In this document: positions 35,865 through 49,916 of the stretch, in pieces
Layout: every line of letters begins with the position of its first letter
Position numbering within the stretch: position 1 is the stretch's first letter
NCBI RefSeq assembly: GCF_001186125.1
Contig: NW_014040248.1
Location: 12,045 to 61,960, forward strand
DNA: 49,916 nt
Direction of reading: 5' to 3'
From: Sphaeroforma arctica JP610
Taxonomy: Eukaryota; Opisthokonta; Ichthyosporea; Ichthyophonida
Position numbers and translations under genes: made by a program
Notes under the pieces: model-generated
Seen by the model: only the letters and a program-made list of their open reading frames with translations
What the model was told of the DNA's origin: nothing
Database searches by the model: none

Positions 35865-36545
35865 ATGTTTAGCCTAGGTAAGAAATCGCCAACACCTGAT
35901 AAGAAAGCATCTAAATCACCTACACCTGCCAAGAAAGCACCCAAGACACCAACAACTGCCAAGAAGGCACCCAAGACACCAACAACTGCCAAGAAAGTAC
36001 CTAAGTCACCAACACCTCCCAAGAAAGCACCCAAATCACCAACTATCAGCGAGAAGGACTCGAGACGAAATGAACCTGCAAAATCACCTAGGGCGAACTT
36101 GAAAGTACCGAAAGCGACTACTGAGAAACCAAAGGAGGTCACTCCAATACAGGCGCGTCCTTCTGTCACCGGTCGCAGGGCAGTCACATTCAACCGACGG
36201 GTAGAGGTAGCAGACACCTTCCCACGTGCAATGTACAACCGAAGACCTGGAGATGAGACTGTCACCAGCTATGCAGCACTGAGCTTTGCAGCGAACGAGC
36301 TTCAAACGTTCAAGCGTACTGATATGCTTGTTGCCAACCGATGCCCGTGCGAGGTGGCTCAGTTGCAAAGACCCTTCAGGGAGATCAAGAACCGCGATGG
36401 TTACTACGTGAACAACTTCCACCAGGTCACATCATATAATGTGTGCTCCGGAGTGTGTGCATTCAAACAACCGAAGTTGAAGGCTACTCAGTCTGATCTG
36501 TCCTCGGTCTCGCCTATCACTAGTACCATGGTTGTTGTACTTTAA
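35865..36545 (+). CDS. Basic PP1-docking-like protein (226 aa), single exon
   Basis: The frame is open from 35,790, but the first in-frame ATG is at 35,865. Residues 5-70 are a Lys-rich tail with about six imperfect 10-residue units such as KKAPKTPTTA and KKSPTPDKK, resembling the S/T-P-x-K motifs of linker histones or CDK targets. Around residue 110 comes RRAVTFNRRVEV, where RAVTF fits the R/K-x-V-x-F docking motif for protein phosphatase 1. It is followed by DTFPRAMYNRRP and ELQTFKRTDMLV. An RVxF box followed by DTxxxxxYxRR and an E-L-x-x-F-K-x-x-E/D-M helix recalls C-terminal modules of fungal Bni4-like PP1-targeting proteins. The match is from memory and approximate. An AATAAA lies near 36,687, about 140 bases past the stop. 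Probable host gene; role as PP1 regulator is inferred. Confidence 0.6.
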   Translation: MFSLGKKSPTPDKKASKSPTPAKKAPKTPTTAKKAPKTPTTAKKVPKSPTPPKKAPKSPTISEKDSRRNEPAKSPRANLKVPKATTEKPKEVTPIQARPSVTGRRAVTFNRRVEVADTFPRAMYNRRPGDETVTSYAALSFAANELQTFKRTDMLVANRCPCEVAQLQRPFREIKNRDGYYVNNFHQVTSYNVCSGVCAFKQPKLKATQSDLSSVSPITSTMVVVL

Positions 36546-36720
36546 GACTACAACTTTAGGTGGCAATATAGACTGTAAATATCTGATATATATATACAAT
36601 AATGTCAAGACCCGTCCAGCAAATATAGTTGGCGGCTAAATATAGAGTTAAGTGTGTTAATATATTATATAAGTATACATTTTAAAATAAAAGAGTTTAA
36701 ATATCGAATCAATCTGCCTC
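36546..36720 (+). terminator. 3' UTR and AATAAA signal of the basic protein gene
   Basis: After the stop at 36,545 the DNA is AT-rich. It reaches AAAATAAAAG near 36,685, a suitable polyadenylation hexamer at a normal distance. No other frame competes here. Confidence 0.5.
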
Positions 36721-37319
36721 TCCTCGACTTCATTCTGATGACATTCCCGTCTATTCTGACTAGGCTTTGATAAACCATTGTCTAACATGTATGTAAACGG
36801 TGTTCGGAGTACTAGATCGCCGTTTCTTTAATCGACGATATAGTTTAACCATTATTACACATCAGTTCAACGAAGTGGTGCTTTGGTCATGTAAAGATCC
36901 GCAAATATCGTGATAAGATTACCAATATCCTACATTTTAGGGTCTCAAAGCATAACAGTTTCATAAAAAGTACCATCGTAACTTGGCACGGTTGTTTTAC
37001 GATGCTATATGTTTTAATCATCATGAATACACTGAGGTGTTCAGAGTGCACTGTACAGGGCACAAAGTCGATTAATTACTTGATAGCTATTCACCGTACT
37101 AAAAACAATTGTCGATTGAACCAGAAATCATGTACCTAGAGTGTGTAACCGTCATCAGCAACCTGCCGTAAGCTTCTTATATAATAAAGCAGTTTCATCT
37201 CGTGGATTAAAGCTGTGTTGTTACGGTCCACTTGATGTCTGAAGGTGAGCTGTATCCAACCGCGAGACCATTTTCGTCACGGTTTGATCGAGGCACAGTG
37301 ATGTATTAACGGTGTAATC
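36721..37319. other. Intergenic, no gene seen
   Basis: No convincing coding frame. A TATATAATAAAG cluster near 37,179 combines TATA-like and AATAAA-like words, which could be a weak promoter or poly-A region, or an LTR remnant. Confidence 0.4.
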
Positions 37320-37730
37320 TTGCATGTCCTATATGATCTCGACCAGGATAATGAGAACCAATATGTATATAACTGTATGTTCATATCCGCATTTGGCTTC
37401 AATTCGTATTATTTACAAATTATAACAAACACTAATCGAAATCTGGACCCTTATCGAACCTTCAGACTCTTTGTGTGCACACATCTACCGCGGAAGCACC
37501 TTTGTGCTTTCGGAATGCGCACCGATTATGAAAACGTATGCGCATGCGCATCCATCCCAGCTCTAAGGATGTGTATCTGCGAAACCACAAACTTATCGTT
37601 CGCACACGCATGTTTGGTTGCAATCGACATGCTGGGTTGCCGATACAATCCAGTCATACGCCTCGCCAGAGAAGTATATACGAAACCCAACTCACTCCCT
37701 GGTAACTACGCGCCCTCTTATGTCACCTAA
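37320..37730 (+). CDS. Hypothetical Cys-rich 136-aa ORF
   Basis: The frame is open for 136 codons in moderately GC-rich DNA, longer than chance neighbours. Ten cysteines are spread through the protein, with a cluster CAFGMRTDYENVCACASIPA around residues 62-81. I recognise no domain, and no signal peptide or splice evidence supports it. The first start codon is TTG in the open frame and the first ATG lies shortly after. It may be spurious or a fragment of a larger gene. Confidence 0.25.
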   Translation: MHVLYDLDQDNENQYVYNCMFISAFGFNSYYLQIITNTNRNLDPYRTFRLFVCTHLPRKHLCAFGMRTDYENVCACASIPALRMCICETTNLSFAHACLVAIDMLGCRYNPVIRLAREVYTKPNSLPGNYAPSYVT

Positions 37731-38447
37731 CGCCTTTGCTCATTGAGACCAATAAACGTCCGGATTATGCAGATGGATGCCATCTGATGCGAATCCGAAC
37801 CGCTTCCGTGTAGATGAAGGACCCCCCACACATGGCCAACTACCTTGCTTGTGCCAACGAGTGGTTGGTAGGTGCTACACACACTTGTTCTAGGCGTGAC
37901 CAGACCGCCCGTGTTCTAGTTATGCTTGTTAGTGCATGTGAAATTCATACTCGTTCAGAGGTGCCATGGACATGTAGATGTGGATGTAGATGTAGATGTA
38001 TAGTATCATGTAGATGTATCATATAGATGTACATGTACATGTATAGTATCAGGCCAGAAGGTGTGATTGGTGTGTCGACGGTCGGGCACACCGTCTACAC
38101 AAACATTTCACGTTCAGCGATTAGAACTCCCTGCGGCTGTCGAGACACCCCCTATCCGCATACTTATCTATTTGCGAAGATAGTGTACTATTGTTATGTC
38201 ACAGAATGTCATCCCGTTGCATAGATGACCCATAGAGTCCCCCCCCCAGTCGAGTGTGGCAGGTACTCATCCACTTGATTGACAACAGGTGTCTAGAATC
38301 CACTACGTTCATGTGGCAACAGGCGCTCAGGACCCGGTGCGCTAACTCGGCAGCACGTGCTAGTATGACTCATTCTGTCTGCAGCCGTCAGTCAGTATGC
38401 ACATCCAACGTAGCTCTCCAGTTCGACAAAGTTGTTCTTGTAACCAG
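37731..38447. other. Intergenic; short GTAGAT repeats
   Basis: No supported gene. An irregular array of (A/T)GTAGATGT words lies at about 37,970-38,045. Beyond it are only short frames. Confidence 0.4.
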
Positions 38448-38515
38448 TACGCTTATTTAACTAATACGCTTATTTAACTAGTGTGCTTATTTAACTAATA
38501 CGCTTATTAAACGAC
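38448..38515. repeat. 17-bp tandem repeat, four copies
   Basis: The unit TACGCTTATTTAACTAA occurs four times in succession with small changes. It lies just left of the larger 21-bp minisatellite. Confidence 0.7.
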
Positions 38516-38589
38516 GGAGGCCTAGAGCTTGGTGACACCCGTCGACAAGGTCCAAAGCCTATTCACATCGGCGAGAGGTGCGTACAATT

Positions 38590-38930
38590 AATCCTATAAC
38601 GAATTCCACAGCGTCTATAACTAATCTCACAGCGCCTATAACTAATTCCACAGCGTCTATAACTAGTCTCACAGCGCTTATAACCAATTCCACAGCGTCT
38701 ATAACTAATCTCACAGCGCCTATAACTAATTCCACAGCGTCTATAACTAGTCTCACAGCGCTTATAACCAATTCCACAGCGTCTATAACTAATTCCACAG
38801 CGTCTATAACTAGTCTCACAGCGCTTATAACCAATTCCACAGCGTCTATAACTAATTCCACAGCGTCTATAACTAGTCTCACAGCGCTTATAACCAATTC
38901 CACAGCGTCTATAACTAATCTCACAGCGTG
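38590..38930. repeat. 21-bp minisatellite, about 16 units, with higher-order structure
   Basis: The unit TATAACTAATTCCACAGCGTC and its variant with AGTCTCACAGCGCT alternate through about 340 bases. Unit types alternate in blocks of two or three, so the array grew by copying multi-unit blocks. Because 21 is a multiple of three and the units lack stops, several frames on both strands appear open. The predicted 7-residue repeats (ITNSTAS, VELVIDA) are artefacts of this. Confidence 0.9.
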
Positions 38931-39145
38931 TGCCTATGCCGCAATGCGCTTCAAGAGATCCCACCAGTCAATCGAGCCCATCGGCCCACCCGGAAATAGG
39001 GATATAAAACCCAAAACCTTAGAAACCCTCACTACGCTGTTGAGTGTGGCCGACTCCCCGTGTGCGGCCCCAGTTCCCAGACCGCCCCAATCGCCACAGG
39101 TTAAACACTACTATGACCCTCTACTCGAGAAAATAATATATATAA

Positions 39146-39176
<31 letters not shown>

Positions 39177-39320
39177 TATCCTGTCTGACTAAAGCCCAAG
39201 AGACCGCTTCGATTGTCCGACAGCCTGTGATAGAAGTAGGTAGTTCGCCGGGTGTGAGTAGCATTCACTGTGCTACTTCAGACCTCAAATACCCATGAAC
39301 TGAGCCAAACTCCAGTTAGC
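38931..39320. other. Intergenic; (TA)n tract
   Basis: No supported gene. A frame continuing from the minisatellite runs on for about 70 codons (Pro-rich, PRPPQSPQVKHYYDP) but has no independent support. A (TA)n microsatellite lies at about 39,145-39,180. Confidence 0.35.
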
Positions 39321-39543
39321 TTATTTGGCGGCACGTGGTCGCCATTCCTTAATCCGTCACGTGAGATTATAATCCATTGTGGTCTCTTGAGATTATAGTC
39401 TATCCGCTTGCGCCAGACTCCCCAGTGCGTATTCGACGGTGTGTGATTGGTTTCAAGCGTACCATACGCTGTGATATGCGCCTCTACAGCATCCCTTATT
39501 CGGCGGCACGTGGTTGATAATGGTTATTCCGTCACGTGTGATT

Positions 39544-39565
<22 letters not shown>
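39321..39565. repeat. Twin module with paired CACGTG sites, overlapping the hydrolase 3' end
   Basis: Two related segments begin 'ttatt(t/c)ggcggcacgtgg' at 39,321 and 39,496. Each continues with 'ccgtcacgtg', 'att.tataa' and 'cattgtgg'. Each therefore carries two CACGTG E-boxes. The right-hand copy runs into the last codons and stop of the hydrolase gene, so the left copy is a duplicate of the gene's 3' end plus its flank. Confidence 0.65.
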
Positions 39566-48470
<8,905 letters not shown>

Positions 48471-48478
<8 letters not shown>

Positions 48479-48789
48479 CTGGAAAAGGTGATAAGGAATG
48501 ATATACGTATAGTAACGTTTATGCAAGGATAGCTGAGAAAGGAAGATGGAATGATATACGTGTATTTACGTTCATGCAAGGGCAGCTGGGAAAGGGAGAT
48601 GGAATGATATACGTATATTTACGTTTATGCAAGGGTAGCTGGTCAAGGGGATATGGAATGAATACGTACAATAACGTTTATGCAAGGGTAGCTGGGAAAG
48701 GGAGATGGAATGGTATACGTATATTGAGGTTAATGCAAAGGTAGCTGGGAAAGGGAGATGGAATGCTATACGTATATTTAAGTTTATAT
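48471..48789. repeat. 53-bp minisatellite repeating a 3' splice acceptor, six units
   Basis: Units start at 48471, 48525, 48578, 48631, 48684 and 48737. On the minus strand each contains a pyrimidine run, CAG (or AG) and CTACCCTTG, i.e. the acceptor and first exon bases found at the hydrolase exon 48,478-48,320. Only the first unit leads into coding sequence; in the others CTACCCTTG is followed by CATAAACG. Confidence 0.85.
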
Positions 48790-49323
48790 TGGTACTGCAC
48801 CGAATGGTAACCTCCAGCCACGTTGAGCAACGAAGTACAGGATAATAAACGTACACAAAGAGAGTTCGATCGACAGGGCTGTCTTTGTTTACGTCAATTG
48901 CATAGCAGCTGTATTGAACGCGTACATGCGGTACACGTGACTGCAGTCGCTCGTTGATACGGTGAGTGTAGGGTATATATAGATATAGATATAGATATAT
49001 ATAAAGGTATATAAAGGTATATATTTAGGAAAGGTGCATTTATCACGGTGCATGTAGGTATAGGTGTATATTTATGTATGTATAGACATATATACGTAAA
49101 TACAGGTAAAAGTATAGGTACAGGTGTATATGAATAAACACGTAATCATACACTTTCAGACCATTTTGTAGGGATTGAGACACAAACCGTTCCTTGATGA
49201 AGCCCAAAATACCCACAAAAAGGTGCAATCTGTGACAACCCCTTTCCAAACCCCACACCTGGAGAGTGGCGCACGAAGCTGCTGGGACCAAAAATTGGGA
49301 CAAATCCCATTTTTCCTGCTCAC
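48790..49323 (-). other. Region upstream of the hydrolase; possible unplaced exons
   Basis: A minus-strand frame stays open from about 48,985 to 48,760 (it includes YSCYAIDVNKDSPVDRTLFV) without a recognised domain. Another possible exon lies at about 49,150-49,255, preceded by CCACTCTCCAG. Either could be a further exon of the 49.4-kb gene or the missing N-terminal exon of the hydrolase; I cannot decide. Confidence 0.3.
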
Positions 49324-49450
49324 TTTTATCCGAAAAACAATCGCAATCCTCCCAAACAACCATCTTCTTCCTCTCAGCCAATGGCAAAGCCGCGTGTTCG
49401 TCCAGAAACTCGCGCACCTTGTGCCCCCAGGTTTTAGGACCGGTCCTGCC
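49324..49450 (-). CDS. Predicted exon, possibly glycosyltransferase-like
   Basis: A 127-base exon is bounded by TTTACATTCAG on its 5' side and GATAAAA|GTGAGC on its 3' side, both good splice sites. It encodes GRTGPKTWGHKVREFLDEHA, then LPLAERKKMVVWEDCDCFSD. A W-G-x-K-x-x-x-x-x-x-x helix followed by a hydrophobic strand and an acidic E-D-C-D turn resembles the nucleotide-sugar strand and DxD region of GT-A-fold transferases such as the PLOD/procollagen type. It lies 0.85 kb upstream of the first traced hydrolase exon on the same strand and does not resemble an S33 N-terminus, so it is probably from a neighbouring gene. Assignment tentative. Confidence 0.4.
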
Positions 49451-49916
49451 CTGAATGTAAAATGGCAGACTATGAACATACGTATAAGGCCGGATGCTCC
49501 TTCCAGGTGTATGTATGTATGGCCAGCAAATAAGAACGCTTTGTGGCAGTCCCAAAGGAAAACTCCAAACCCTGCACCCTAAAACCCAAAAAGAGGTGGT
49601 GGTGTTATTTGTGTAGGTATATCATTGTGCTGCTATGTGTGTACGTGAATTGTTGTACTGCTCTTTTTGTAGGCACACCCTAAACCCAAACTATTAGACA
49701 CTCTGCTGTGCCTAGACAACAAACCGCAATTGTCATCTGTGCTGTTCGATACTCGTTCGAGTATACAACCTCAGTGTGTTGTTAGACGCTCTACCACTCT
49801 AATAGGTATAGGCACACCGCTTGTATGATCGTGCGATGAGAAAGGGGTATATATATATATATATATAATATATATAAATAACAAAATACACACACACATA
49901 TATATATATATATAAT
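49451..49916. other. No gene seen; window edge
   Basis: Probably intron or upstream sequence of the minus-strand exon at 49,324-49,450. It ends in (TA)n microsatellites at about 49,850-49,914. Confidence 0.4.

Noticed and set aside
35816-36422. Minus-strand frames opposite the basic protein gene
   Set aside because: They are Gly/Val-repeat shadows of the Lys/Pro/Thr repeats on the plus strand.
38563-39192. Long frames on both strands (up to 204 codons)
   Set aside because: They are produced by a 21-bp stop-free minisatellite; no independent coding evidence.

Overview
This is a eukaryotic window. It has a multi-exon gene with GT-AG introns, a probable single-exon gene with an AATAAA signal, several retroelement families and very heavy simple-sequence content. 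The lineage cannot be fixed from sequence alone. Long (TA)n-rich introns with GTATGT-type donors, an S33 hydrolase resembling fungal members, and interspersed TTTAGGG-like runs are compatible with a repeat-rich opisthokont protist (for example an ichthyosporean) or an early-branching fungus; this is inference.

Left part (1-28,440) is a graveyard of mobile elements. A decayed LINE lies on the minus strand (about 500-2,670). It is followed by an unrecognised acidic ORF (2,772-3,128). Two solo LTRs of one family (4,337-5,439 and 6,013-7,061) each have a 4-bp target duplication. Unidentified decayed coding blocks occupy 7.06-12 kb. A broken Ty3/Gypsy-like copy reads rightward at about 12.5-14.9 kb. 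A leftward gag-protease remnant lies at 18.15-19.96 kb and a rightward gag-pol fossil at about 22.4-28.44 kb. The last two diverge from a gene-free 2.4-kb interval holding an array of CRE palindromes and hairpins. Terminal pieces of another LTR family sit in opposite orientations near 9.1 and 15.2 kb.

Middle part (28.44-35.8 kb) is a coding desert. It is built from cryptically simple GACTC/CTCAC-rich DNA, A/T runs and microsatellites, and contains a long imperfect hairpin of about 540 bp (31,901-32,441). At 35,865-36,545 lies a short basic protein gene with S/T-P-x-K repeats, an RVxF-type PP1 docking motif and a DTFP...YNRR...ELxxFKRxDM module.

Right part (39.5-48.5 kb, minus strand) carries the clearest host gene: an S33-family alpha/beta hydrolase in at least 13 exons. 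I traced the exons by splice sites and reading phase. They total 1,596 coding bases (531 codons plus stop), with every junction phase-compatible; only the N-terminal exon(s) are missing. Its introns are packed with (TA)n and intron-specific minisatellites, and one minisatellite repeats the gene's own 3' splice site. A further minus-strand exon at 49.3-49.45 kb may belong to a neighbouring glycosyltransferase-like gene.
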